Source: Pelomonas asaccharophilus_A (lineage in GTDB: Bacteria; Pseudomonadota; Gammaproteobacteria; Burkholderiales; Burkholderiaceae_C). From it: a DNA stretch of 64,000 nt. The notes beneath the pieces were generated by a model, which made no database searches, had not been told where the DNA came from, and worked only from the letters and a program-made list of their open reading frames with translations. The stretch is from positions 124,001-188,000 of the forward strand of contig NZ_JAVDXV010000006.1 of assembly GCF_031458115.1 (NCBI RefSeq), given 5' to 3'. Position numbers and translations under genes: made by a program. Shown piece after piece: positions 28,137 through 36,443 of the stretch (position 1 is its first letter; each line of letters opens with the position of its first letter).

Positions 28137-29348
28137 TCAGGCCTGGGCCGCGCGCAGGCGCATCGAGAAGGCCTGCAGTTCGGCGATACCGCTTTCCTCG
28201 GCGCGACGGCACCAGGCCTGGAGATCGGCAACCAGTTGCTCCGCCGAGACATTGGTGCGAGTCCACATCTGGCGCAGTTCCTCGCGCATGGTGACCAGCT
28301 TGTCGATGACCGGGCTGGCAGCGCGCGCATGGGCCAGGTGACCGTGAACGCCAGCCGGGATGCGCTCTTCGTCGCGATGCAGCCAGCGCGTGGCCAGCTT
28401 GAACTGGGCAAAACGCTCACTGTGCTTGCCCCCTTCGGCCTGGATCTTGGCCAACTCGGCAGCGCAGGCCGCCTTCAGGTCACGCGCATAGCTGGCCATG
28501 ACTTCATAGCGATTGGCAATCAGCGCCTCGAGCGTGCGGGCATCCGCCGGCTTGATCTCGCCCAGGCTCAGCTTGGGTGCCGTCTTGCGCACCTTGGCCC
28601 AACCCAGCATTTCCAGGCCACGGATATACATCCATCCGATGTCGAACTCGTAGGGCTTGACCGAGAACTTGGCCGACGTTGGGTAGGTGTGGTGGTTGTT
28701 GTGCAGCTCTTCGCCACCGACGATCAGCGTCCAGGGCGTCAGGTTGGTCGATGCGTCGGGCGCCTCGAAGTTGCGATAGCCCCAGTAGTGGCCGATGCCG
28801 TTGATGACGCCGGCCGCCCAGATCGGGATCCAGGCCATCTGGATGGCCCAGATGGTGGCGCCGATGGCGCCGAACAGCGTCACGTTGATGATGAGCATCA
28901 GCGCCACGCCGAGCGCGCTGTGCTTGATGTAGACATTGCGCTCGATCCAGTCCTCGGGCGTGCCGCGGCTGTACTTGGCGATGGTCTCGGCGTTCTTGGC
29001 CTCGGCGCGGTACAGCTCGGCACCTTCCGCCAGCACCTTCTTCAGGCCGCGGGTCTGCGGGCTGTGGGGGTCTTCCTCGGTCTCGCACTTGGCGTGGTGC
29101 TTGCGGTGGATGGCCACCCACTCGCGGGTGACCATGCCGGTGGTCAGCCACAGCCAGAAGCGGAAGAAGTGCGACGGGATGGGGCCCAGATCCAGCGAAC
29201 GGTGCGCCTGGCAGCGATGCAGGAAGATCGTGACAGATGCGATCGTGATGTGGGTCACCACCAGCGTGTAGACCACCAATTGCCAGGCGCTGAGATCGGC
29301 AAAGCCATTGGCCAGCCAGTTCAGCAGCGCGTCGAAGAATGCGTTCAT
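28137..29348 (-). CDS. Membrane fatty acid desaturase (acyl-CoA/acyl-lipid type)
   Basis: 403 residues, di-iron membrane desaturase. The three histidine boxes are HRCQAH, HRKHH and HNNHH, with hydrophobic segments around them (about 20-75 and 150-195). It should introduce a cis double bond into a fatty acyl chain and so tune membrane fluidity. The last 130 residues (from about 275) are a charged helical extension beyond the desaturase core. A -10-like TACAAT and a small hairpin lie upstream. Confidence 0.92.
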   Translation of the reverse strand: MNAFFDALLNWLANGFADLSAWQLVVYTLVVTHITIASVTIFLHRCQAHRSLDLGPIPSHFFRFWLWLTTGMVTREWVAIHRKHHAKCETEEDPHSPQTRGLKKVLAEGAELYRAEAKNAETIAKYSRGTPEDWIERNVYIKHSALGVALMLIINVTLFGAIGATIWAIQMAWIPIWAAGVINGIGHYWGYRNFEAPDASTNLTPWTLIVGGEELHNNHHTYPTSAKFSVKPYEFDIGWMYIRGLEMLGWAKVRKTAPKLSLGEIKPADARTLEALIANRYEVMASYARDLKAACAAELAKIQAEGGKHSERFAQFKLATRWLHRDEERIPAGVHGHLAHARAASPVIDKLVTMREELRQMWTRTNVSAEQLVADLQAWCRRAEESGIAELQAFSMRLRAAQA

Positions 29349-29362
29349 GCGTCCAGGACCTC

Positions 29363-29397
29363 GGCCCGCGGGGCCATGCGAAGGAAAGTCAATTGTA
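29363..29397 (-). promoter_or_regulatory. Desaturase -10 element and leader hairpin
   Basis: On the minus strand TACAAT (29397-29392) precedes a leader that folds into GGCCC-GCG-GGGCC (29363-29375), 15 nt before the start codon. The -35 region is weak. Confidence 0.4.
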
Positions 29398-29468
29398 GAG
29401 GCGCGCCCCCAAAAACAAGGGGTTCAGCCCACCGTATTCAAGCGTAGCCGTGTGATGCGACGCGGTCT

Positions 29469-29482
29469 TTGACCCGGGTCAA
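29469..29482. promoter_or_regulatory. 14-bp perfect palindrome upstream of the desaturase gene
   Basis: TTGACCCGGGTCAA overlaps the stop codon of the rsmB-like gene and lies about 120 bp upstream of the desaturase start. It looks like a dimeric repressor site, but no cognate regulator is identified. Confidence 0.35.
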
Positions 29483-30741
29483 GCCGCCCGCTCCCAGGCC
29501 ACGGCGAAGAAACCGTCCGTCGCGTGTCGGTGCGGCCAGAGGCGCAACGCACCGTTTTCGACCAGGCCATCCGCCTGTTCGACCTGGGCCTTGGCCAGCG
29601 CCTCGGCGGCGTCCAGCGGCTTGAAATCGGGGTGGGCAGCGGCAAACTCGGCCGCGATGACCTCGTTCTCGGCGTCCAGCAGGCTGCAGGTGGCGTAGAC
29701 CAAACGGCCGCCCGGCTTCACCAGGCGGGCCGCGCTGGCCAGGATGGCGCGCTGCTTGGCCTGCAACTCCGTCACGGCCTGGGGGGTCTGGCGCCATTTC
29801 AGGTCGGGGTTGCGGCGCAGCGTGCCCAGGCCGGAGCAAGGGGCGTCCACCAGCACGCGGTCGATCTTGCCGGCAAGGCGCTTGATGCGGTCGTCGCGCT
29901 CATGGGCGATCTGGGCCGGGTAGACATTGGACAGGCCGCTGCGCGCGAGGCGCGGTTTCAGCGCATCCAGCCGGTGGCCGGACACGTCGAAGGCGTAGAG
30001 CCGGCCGGTGTTGCGCATCAGCGCGCCCAGCGCCAGCGTCTTGCCACCGGCGCCAGCGCAAAAATCCACCACCATCTCGCCGCGCTTGGGCGCCAGCAAC
30101 AGGGCCAGCAACTGACTGCCCTCATCCTGCACTTCCACGCCGCCGCTGGTGAAGGCCTCCATCTTGTGCAGCGCAGGCTTGCCATCGACGCGCAGGCCCA
30201 GCGGCGAGTAAGGCGTCGGGAGCGCCTCAACGCCGGCGGCCTTCAGCTGCGCCTGAGCCTCCTCGCGCTTGAGCTTCAGCGTGTTGACGCGCAGGTCCAG
30301 CGGCGCCGCCTCGTTCAGCGAGGCCGCCAGCTTCCAGAACTCCTCGTCGCCCAGGCGCGTCTGCAGCGGCTCGACCAGCCAGTCCGGCAGGTTGTGGCGC
30401 AGCTTGGGCGCGAGGCTTCGCGTGTCGATGGCCTGGACCTGGTCCAGCCATTGCAGCTCGGCCGGGCTCAGCGCGCCGCGCATGAAACCGGCGTTGCCGC
30501 GCCAGGCCAGGATGGCCAGCCGGCGTGGCACCGGGCCATGGCCGCTCTGGGCCAGATTCTGGAACTTGAGCCGCTCGCGCAGCAGCGCGTAGACGGTCTC
30601 GGCCAGGCTGGCGCGCTCGCGCTGGCCCAGGTTCTTGTGTTGGCGGAAAAAGGCCGAGACGGTGGCGTCGGCCGGCGCGTCGAGCTTGTTGACGGCGGCG
30701 ATCAGCTCGGCGCACAGCTCCAGCAGGGCATTAGGATGCAT
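29479..30741 (-). CDS. RsmB/NOP family SAM-dependent RNA methyltransferase
   Basis: 420 residues. An N-terminal NusB-like helical region (about 1-100) is followed by a Rossmann methyltransferase. The SAM motif is VDFCAGAGGKTLALG; the two catalytic cysteines are in DAPCSGLGTLRRNPDLKWR and YATCSLL, the hallmark of m5C methyltransferases acting on rRNA or tRNA. It may be rsmB-like but a second family member (e.g. YebU/RsmF type) cannot be excluded. An extended -10 TGG-GATAAT ends 6 nt before the ATG. Confidence 0.9.
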   Translation of the reverse strand: MHPNALLELCAELIAAVNKLDAPADATVSAFFRQHKNLGQRERASLAETVYALLRERLKFQNLAQSGHGPVPRRLAILAWRGNAGFMRGALSPAELQWLDQVQAIDTRSLAPKLRHNLPDWLVEPLQTRLGDEEFWKLAASLNEAAPLDLRVNTLKLKREEAQAQLKAAGVEALPTPYSPLGLRVDGKPALHKMEAFTSGGVEVQDEGSQLLALLLAPKRGEMVVDFCAGAGGKTLALGALMRNTGRLYAFDVSGHRLDALKPRLARSGLSNVYPAQIAHERDDRIKRLAGKIDRVLVDAPCSGLGTLRRNPDLKWRQTPQAVTELQAKQRAILASAARLVKPGGRLVYATCSLLDAENEVIAAEFAAAHPDFKPLDAAEALAKAQVEQADGLVENGALRLWPHRHATDGFFAVAWERAA

Positions 30742-30747
30742 GGCGCC

Positions 30748-30756
30748 ATTATCCCA
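30748..30756 (-). promoter_or_regulatory. Extended -10 abutting the rsmB-like start
   Basis: On the minus strand TGG (30756-30754) then GATAAT (30753-30748), GGCGCC, ATG. Six bases separate the hexamer from the start codon, predicting a leaderless mRNA. Confidence 0.45.
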
Positions 30757-30776
30757 AGCCCCTTCGCCACCCTCGC

Positions 30777-31421
30777 ATGAATCTCTGGAACCAGCTGCGC
30801 CTGAGGCCCCGACTGATGACGGCGGTGGTGGTGGGCAGCCTGCTGGCCTTCGTCTGGCCGGGGTCGGTAGCCTGGCAAACCCGGCTGCTACTGGGCTGGA
30901 ACCTGGTGATCTGGATCTACCTGCCGCTGGCGCTGTGGATGATGCTGGGCCGTGCCGGCGCGCAGGACGTGCAACGTCGCGCGCGCAGCCTCAACGAGGG
31001 CACGCCGGTGATGCTGCTGCTGGCTGCGCTGGGCGCGCTGGCCAGCCTGGCCGCCATCGCACTGGAGCTGCAGACCGCGCGGCAGTCCCAGGCACCCGGC
31101 CATGTGCTGTTCGCGCTGGCCACCGTCGCCGGCTCCTGGCTGCTGCTGCCGGTGGAGTTCGGCATCGCCTATGCCAGCCTCTACCACCGCGACGACAAGG
31201 CCGCCCACGGCCTGGAGTTCCCAGGCGACGACGGCCCGCCGGACTACGGCGACTTCCTGTATTTCTCCATCACTGTCGCCGCCACGTCACAGACGTCGGA
31301 CGTCGTGGTCAGCTCGCGGCCCATGCGCCGGCTCGTACTGCTGCAGGCGCTGCTGTCCTTCGTGTTCAACACCGGCGTGCTGGCGATGTCGATCAACATC
31401 CTGGCAGGACTGGTCAGTTGA
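30777..31421 (+). CDS. DUF1345 family membrane protein
   Basis: 214 residues with about five membrane segments (roughly 15-35, 40-58, 78-98, 108-128, 188-210). The segment YGDFLYFSITVAATSQTSDV matches the conserved DUF1345 signature. Function unknown. It is divergent from the rsmB-like gene (35 bp apart) and convergent with purN, separated by a structured 170-bp element. Confidence 0.82.
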   Translation: MNLWNQLRLRPRLMTAVVVGSLLAFVWPGSVAWQTRLLLGWNLVIWIYLPLALWMMLGRAGAQDVQRRARSLNEGTPVMLLLAALGALASLAAIALELQTARQSQAPGHVLFALATVAGSWLLLPVEFGIAYASLYHRDDKAAHGLEFPGDDGPPDYGDFLYFSITVAATSQTSDVVVSSRPMRRLVLLQALLSFVFNTGVLAMSINILAGLVS

Positions 31422-31473
31422 AATGTTTGGAGCCCCTCGCCCACCCTTGCCGCGCTGAACGCGGGCAAGCCTG

Positions 31474-31569
31474 GTCGGTCCCCCGTGGGGACGGCGATGC
31501 TTGCGGCATCGAGCCGCAAGCACATCGCCAGACGGGCCGGCTCGGGAGCGGCCCAGCTCTCGGACCGAC
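31474..31569. repeat. Structured intergenic element with nested inverted repeats
   Basis: Outer arms GTCGGTCC (31474-31481) and GGACCGAC (31562-31569) enclose several hairpins. GTCCCC/GGGGAC sits at 31478-31483 and 31487-31492, and GGGCC/GGCCC at 31534-31538 and 31550-31554. A long stem pairs 31494-31507 with 31513-31528 and has one 2-nt bulge. No T-tract follows, so it is not a standard terminator. It could be a REP-type repeat or a structured RNA; copy number cannot be judged from this window. Confidence 0.5.
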
Positions 31570-31594
31570 AGAAGGCACGACGGCCGCGCGAGGC

Positions 31595-32227
31595 CTAAAC
31601 CAGCAATAGTTGCTGCGCCGCACCGTCGCGGTGATGGACGTTCTCGCCGTTCCACACCAGCGCGTCCTCGACGAACCAGCGCACCGACTGCGGATAGATG
31701 TGGTGCTCGGCCGTCAGCACACGGGCCGACAGCGCCTTGGCATCGTCCCCTGGCAGCACGGGCACGGCGGCCTGCATGACGATGGCGCCGTGGTCCAGTT
31801 CGGCGGTGACGAAGTGCACCGTCACGCCGGCGATCTTGCAGCCCATCTCGATGGCCCGCGCATGCGTGTGCAGGCCCGTGAAAGCCGGCAACAACGACGG
31901 GTGGATGTTCAGCATGCGGCGCGCATAGCGGGCCGTGAAACCCGGCGTCAGGATTCGCATGAAGCCGGCCAGCACGACCAGATCGGGAGCAAAACCGTCG
32001 ATGACCCGGGCCAGCTCGGCGTCGAACTCCTCACGGCTGGCATAGGCCTTGTGATCCACGACGGCCGTGGCAATACCGTGCTGGGCAGCGAAGGCCAGCC
32101 CGCCCGCATCGGGCCGGTTGCTGATGACGGCGGCCACTTCGGCAGGCCAGCCCTCGGCCTGACAGGCCTTCACGATGGCCTCCATGTTGGAGCCCCGCCC
32201 CGAAATCAGAATCACCAGTCTCTTCAT
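31595..32227 (-). CDS. purN: Phosphoribosylglycinamide formyltransferase
   Basis: 210 residues. It formylates GAR with 10-formyl-THF in purine synthesis. The catalytic Asn-His-Asp set can be read in RRMLNIHPSLLPAF and TAELDHGAIVMQ; the N-terminal ISGRGSNMEAI binds the ribose phosphate. The ATG at 32227 is the family start. A -10-like TACACT ends 8 nt upstream, so the transcript may be nearly leaderless. Divergent from trpS. Confidence 0.96.
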   Translation of the reverse strand: MKRLVILISGRGSNMEAIVKACQAEGWPAEVAAVISNRPDAGGLAFAAQHGIATAVVDHKAYASREEFDAELARVIDGFAPDLVVLAGFMRILTPGFTARYARRMLNIHPSLLPAFTGLHTHARAIEMGCKIAGVTVHFVTAELDHGAIVMQAAVPVLPGDDAKALSARVLTAEHHIYPQSVRWFVEDALVWNGENVHHRDGAAQQLLLV

Positions 32228-32235
32228 GGGCAGGC

Positions 32236-32241
32236 AGTGTA
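32236..32241 (-). promoter_or_regulatory. -10 hexamer before purN
   Basis: TACACT on the minus strand, 8 nt before the purN ATG, in a 51-bp divergent region shared with trpS. Confidence 0.35.
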
Positions 32242-32278
32242 GGCCGCCCACCCCATGCCGACCGGCAGGCTGGCGGCC

Positions 32279-33301
32279 ATGAACGACAATCCGCGCCCCA
32301 TGACGACACCCGTCCTTACCCGCCAGCGCGTCCTGTCGGGCATGCGCCCAACAGGCGCACTGCATCTCGGCCACTACCACGGCGCCCTCAAGAACTGGGT
32401 CCGGCTGCAGGACAGCCACGACTGCTTCTTCTTCGTCGCCGACTGGCATGCACTGACCACGCAACGCCCTAGCGGCGAGACGCTGGCCCGTCACGCCTAC
32501 GACATGGTCACCGACTGGCTGGCCGCCGGCGTCGACCCCGAGCGCTGCACGCTGTTCCTGCAGAGCCGCATGCCGGAGCACGCCGAGCTGTTCACGCTGC
32601 TGGCCATGTGCGCGCCGTCCAGCTGGCTGGCGCGCATGCCCAGCTACAAGGACCAGGTTGCCGCCGACCCCGAGCTGGCCACCTACGGCTTCCTCGGCTA
32701 CCCGCTGCTGCAGGCGGCCGACATCCTGCTCTACAAGCCGGCCGGCGTGCCGGTGGGCGAGGATCAGGCGGCCCACGTGGAGGTGACCCGCGAGGTCGCG
32801 CGGCGCTTCAACCGGCTGTATGCGGCCGACGCGCCCGTGTTCGTCGAGCCCCAGGCGCTGCTGACCGAAACCGCCCGCATGCCGGGGCTGGACGGCCAGA
32901 AGATGAGCAAGAGCGCGGACAACGCGATCGCGATGCGCGATTCGCCCGAGGCCACGGCCACCAAGATCCGCACCATGCCCACCGACCCGCAGCGCGTGCG
33001 CCGCGATGACGCCGGCGACCCGGCACGCTGTCCCGTCTGGCCGCTGCACGTCATCTACACGGACGAGGCCACGCGCAAAGCCTGTGACACGGGTTGCCGC
33101 ACGGCCAGCATCGGCTGCCTGGACTGCAAGCAGCCGCTGATCGAGGCGATCCAGAAGGAACAGGCGCCTTGGCGCGAACGCGCCGCCGCGCTGGATCCGC
33201 AGCAGGTGAAATGGACGCTGGAACTGGGCACCGAGCGCGCCCGCGCGGTGGCGCGCAAGACGCTGCGCGAGGTGCGCGCGGCGATGGGGCTGGTCGCTTG
33301 A
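32279..33301 (+). CDS. trpS: Tryptophanyl-tRNA synthetase with Cys-rich C-terminal motif
   Basis: 340 residues from the ATG at 32279 (an alternative start is 32300). Class I signatures are HLGH (GALHLGHYHGAL) and KMSKS (GQKMSKSADN). The anticodon-binding C-terminal region carries four ordered cysteines, Cys251-x21-Cys273-x6-Cys280-x2-Cys283, close to the [4Fe-4S]-binding pattern known in Thermotoga TrpRS. The stop overlaps the TTG start of the next gene (TTGA). It charges tRNA-Trp; whether it carries a cluster is inferred. Confidence 0.93.
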   Translation: MNDNPRPMTTPVLTRQRVLSGMRPTGALHLGHYHGALKNWVRLQDSHDCFFFVADWHALTTQRPSGETLARHAYDMVTDWLAAGVDPERCTLFLQSRMPEHAELFTLLAMCAPSSWLARMPSYKDQVAADPELATYGFLGYPLLQAADILLYKPAGVPVGEDQAAHVEVTREVARRFNRLYAADAPVFVEPQALLTETARMPGLDGQKMSKSADNAIAMRDSPEATATKIRTMPTDPQRVRRDDAGDPARCPVWPLHVIYTDEATRKACDTGCRTASIGCLDCKQPLIEAIQKEQAPWRERAAALDPQQVKWTLELGTERARAVARKTLREVRAAMGLVA

Positions 33302-33708
33302 ATCCCGAGACCATCCACGTCACCGACCTCGAGGCCGCCATCAACTGGTGGCGCGAGCGTTCGCCCTCCCCTGACGGCGTCAGCGCCGCGCCCGAAGTGC
33401 GCGCACTGGCCGAGGCCTACGCGTTGCTGGCCTGGACACGCGCCACCGAGATCGACGTCGACGCCTTGAGTGACAAGGCACTGGGCGCCTGGCTGGACTG
33501 GTACGAAACCACGCCCGACTCCCCCTGCATCGCGATCTGCTCCACCGCGCAGGGCGACCCGGTCTGCAAAGGCTGCGGCCGCACCTTCGACGAGGTGCAG
33601 CACTGGCCGGGGCTTGGCCCGTTCGAGAAGCGCATCGTCTGGCAGCGCATCACGCAGGAAGGCACGGCCTGGCGGTTCAACCGCTATGCCGAACGCGTCG
33701 CCCGATGA
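33298..33708 (+). CDS. DUF3717-DUF1289 fusion protein
   Basis: 136 residues starting at TTG 33298, which overlaps the trpS stop as TTGA; no later start keeps the first domain. The N-terminal half (IHVTDLEAAINWWRERSPS) matches DUF3717, a small Burkholderiales domain. The C-terminal half is a DUF1289 cysteine domain (SPCIAICS and CKGCGRTFDE), a probable metal or Fe-S ligand set. It overlaps the MATE gene by ATGA. Function unknown. Confidence 0.8.
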   Translation: MNPETIHVTDLEAAINWWRERSPSPDGVSAAPEVRALAEAYALLAWTRATEIDVDALSDKALGAWLDWYETTPDSPCIAICSTAQGDPVCKGCGRTFDEVQHWPGLGPFEKRIVWQRITQEGTAWRFNRYAERVAR

Positions 33709-35054
33709 CCGACAGCCGCATCCGCTTCATCGACAGCGTCCGCCGCCTCGTGCCACAGGCCTGGCCTGTGCTCGTGGGCCAGCTCGCCGTGATGATGTTC
33801 AGCACGGTGGACACGCTGATGATGGGCCGCGTGGGCCCGCAGGACCTGGCCGCGCTGGCCGTGGGTTCCGCCGCCTACGTGTCCATCTTCGTGGGTCTGA
33901 TGGGCGTGGTGCTGGCCGTGGGGCCCATCGCCGGTCGGCAGTTCGGCGCCAACGACCTGCCCGCCTCCGGTCACAGCTTCGTGCAGGCGCAGTGGCTGGC
34001 CGTGCTGCTGTGCGTGCCCGGCTGCCTGATGCTGTGGTTCCCCGACCCCTTCATCTGGCTGGCCCAACTGGACGCGACGCAGGCCGACAAGGTGCGCGCC
34101 TACACGCGGCCCGAGGCCTTCGCGCTGCCGGCCGCACTGCTGTTCACCGCCTTCCGCGGTTTCTCGACGGCGGTGAGCCGGCCCAAGGCCGTCATGGCCA
34201 TGCAACTGACAGGCCTGGCCGCCAAGGTGCCGCTGAACGCGGTGCTGGTGTTCGGCTGGGGCCCCATCCCGGCGATGGGCGTGGCAGGCTGCGGCTGGGC
34301 CACGGCCATCGCCTTGACCGGGCAGGCGCTGGCCGCGCTGGTGCTGTTGCGGCGCGATGCGTTCTACCTGCCCTTTCAGATCCCGCACTTGTGGCAAACG
34401 CGACCGCAATGGCGCGAACTGTTGGGTCTGGTGAAACTGGGCCTGCCCATGGGCGGCTCCATCCTCGTCGAAGTGACCGGCTTCACCTTCATGGCCTTCT
34501 TCATCGCGCGGCTGGGCGCCACACCGGTGGCGGGCCACCAGATCGCCGTGAACCTCGTGGCGATGATGTTCATGATCGCGCTGGCGCTGGCGATGGCCGC
34601 TCTCACGCTGGTGGCCCAGCACCTGGGCGCTGGCCAGAAGCGCGAGGCGCGCATCGTCGGCCGGCACGCCATGGTGTTGACGACCCTCGTGGCCGCGGCC
34701 GTGGGCGCCATCGTCGCGCTGGCGCGCGAGCCCATCGTCGCGCTGTACACCGACAACCCCGAGGCCGCTGCGGCGGCACTGCCGCTGCTGGTGTGGGTCT
34801 GGTTCTTCCATCTGGGCGACGCCCTGCAGACCGTGGCGGCGCATGTGTTGCGCGCCTACCAGATCGCGACGCTGCCCATGATCATCTACGTCATCGCCCT
34901 GTGGGGCCTGGGCATTGGCGGCGGCTATGTGCTCGCGTTCGGCGCGGACGGCAACGGTGCCGTGGGCTTCTGGCAGGCAGCAACTGCCGGCCTGCTGGCA
35001 GCCGCACTGCTGCTCGGCCTGCTGCTGAAGCGGGTGTTCGACGAGAACCGCTGA
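33705..35054 (+). CDS. MATE family multidrug efflux transporter (NorM-like)
   Basis: 449 residues with about twelve membrane segments in two homologous halves. Conserved features include the PVLVGQLAVMMFSTVDTLMMGRVG start and the second-half equivalent GLPMGGSILVEVTGFTFMAFFIARLG. It exports cationic drugs or metabolites using Na+ or H+. Translation is coupled to the DUF3717-DUF1289 gene. The stop codon abuts the convergent kinase gene. Confidence 0.92.
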   Translation: MTDSRIRFIDSVRRLVPQAWPVLVGQLAVMMFSTVDTLMMGRVGPQDLAALAVGSAAYVSIFVGLMGVVLAVGPIAGRQFGANDLPASGHSFVQAQWLAVLLCVPGCLMLWFPDPFIWLAQLDATQADKVRAYTRPEAFALPAALLFTAFRGFSTAVSRPKAVMAMQLTGLAAKVPLNAVLVFGWGPIPAMGVAGCGWATAIALTGQALAALVLLRRDAFYLPFQIPHLWQTRPQWRELLGLVKLGLPMGGSILVEVTGFTFMAFFIARLGATPVAGHQIAVNLVAMMFMIALALAMAALTLVAQHLGAGQKREARIVGRHAMVLTTLVAAAVGAIVALAREPIVALYTDNPEAAAAALPLLVWVWFFHLGDALQTVAAHVLRAYQIATLPMIIYVIALWGLGIGGGYVLAFGADGNGAVGFWQAATAGLLAAALLLGLLLKRVFDENR

Positions 35055-36443
35055 TCAGCTTCTACCGGCCGGCAGGAACAGAACGAAGCGGCTGCCACCA
35101 CCCTCACGCGCCAGGCAGCGCACGCTGCCGCCGTGGCGTTCGGCGATCTGCTTGACCAGGCTCAGCCCCAGGCCCACGCCGCCCGCCATCTCGGCATGGC
35201 CCGGCAGGCGGTAGAAGGGTTCGAAGATGCGCTCGCGCAGTTCGTCCGGCACGCCGGGACCGCGATCGGCCACGATGAATTCATAGCCGCCGGCGACCGG
35301 GCGCAGGCCCAGTTCCACGTCCGGCCCGCCGTAGCGGCGCGCGTTCTCCAGCAGGTTGCGCAGTGCGCGGCGCAGCAGCCGCTCCTGGCCGTCGACGCGG
35401 GCGGAGTCGGTGCCGGGCTCGAAGTTCGCGTCCACACAGGCCGCCTCTTCGGCGCCCAGTCCCAGCAGGTCGACTGGATGCGAGTCGCCCAGCGAGCTGC
35501 CGGCCTCCAGGCGGCTGGCCAGCAGCACCTCCTCGACCAGCGCGTCCAGCTCGGCGATGTTCACGTGGATCTCGTGCGTCAGTTTGTCGCGCTGGGCCGG
35601 CCCGGCCTCGTCCAGCATCGCGAACGCCATCTTCAGGCGCGCCAGCGGTGAACGCAGCTCATGGCTGGCGTTGGCCAACAAGGTCTGGTGCGAGCGGAGC
35701 AGCGTCTCGATGCGCGCCGCGGCCTGGTTGAAGCTGGTGGCCAGTGCGGCCACCTCGTCGCGGCCGCCGTCATCGACGCGGTGATGCAGTTGGCCGGCGC
35801 CGAACCGCTCGACGCCTCGCTTCAGCGACTCCAGCCGGCGCGTCAGGCGGCGCACCACCGGATACGCCCCGACGGCCACGCCCACGAACAGCAGCACCAG
35901 CACGACGGCCAGCGTGGACACCTGCGGCGTGCCGGGCCCGCCGGCCCGGGCCGTCCAGGGGGCATTCCACAAGCCTTCTTCAAAGCGCGCGGGCCTCGCT
36001 GCTCCGGCCGCGGGAGGAGCGCCAGGGCCCTGCGGCCCGCTGGCGCCGGCCGGGGCGCCGGGCGGGCGCACCGTGCGGACGAGATCGAGGTTGCGGCCGT
36101 CACCCAGGCTGGCGCGCACGACGACGGCGCCCGGGTCATCGACGCGGCGCAGGAAGGCCGCCGTCGCGGCGATGCGGCCCTCGCCATCCTCCAGCGCCAG
36201 CGGCATGCGCAGCCGCCCGCCCCACTCCTTGAACGCCTCGGCCTGTTCACCGCGGCTGGCCGTGGCCGGCGGCAGCGCCAGGCGCAGCAGGTCGGCAATC
36301 GCGTTCAGCCGCTCATTCGCCGCAATCTCGACGTTGCCGCGTTCCTGCTCGATATGGCGCTGGAACAGCCAGGCCGAGCCGAAGGCGAACGCCAGCAGCA
36401 GCGCCACCAGCGTCAGGTAGATGCGGACGTAGAGCGACTTCAC
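35055..36443 (-). CDS. Sensor histidine kinase (CpxA-like)
   Basis: 462 residues. Two membrane segments flank a periplasmic region (about 30-165, Pro/Ala/Gly-rich at 120-150), followed by HAMP (about 190-240), HisKA with the phospho-His in NASHELRSPLARLKMA, and an HATPase domain (ADRGPGVPDELRERIFEPF, GVGLGLSLVKQ). Its 4-bp overlap with the response regulator identifies the partner. The adjacent Spy-like gene suggests envelope-stress sensing. Confidence 0.9.
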   Translation of the reverse strand: MKSLYVRIYLTLVALLLAFAFGSAWLFQRHIEQERGNVEIAANERLNAIADLLRLALPPATASRGEQAEAFKEWGGRLRMPLALEDGEGRIAATAAFLRRVDDPGAVVVRASLGDGRNLDLVRTVRPPGAPAGASGPQGPGAPPAAGAARPARFEEGLWNAPWTARAGGPGTPQVSTLAVVLVLLFVGVAVGAYPVVRRLTRRLESLKRGVERFGAGQLHHRVDDGGRDEVAALATSFNQAAARIETLLRSHQTLLANASHELRSPLARLKMAFAMLDEAGPAQRDKLTHEIHVNIAELDALVEEVLLASRLEAGSSLGDSHPVDLLGLGAEEAACVDANFEPGTDSARVDGQERLLRRALRNLLENARRYGGPDVELGLRPVAGGYEFIVADRGPGVPDELRERIFEPFYRLPGHAEMAGGVGLGLSLVKQIAERHGGSVRCLAREGGGSRFVLFLPAGRS

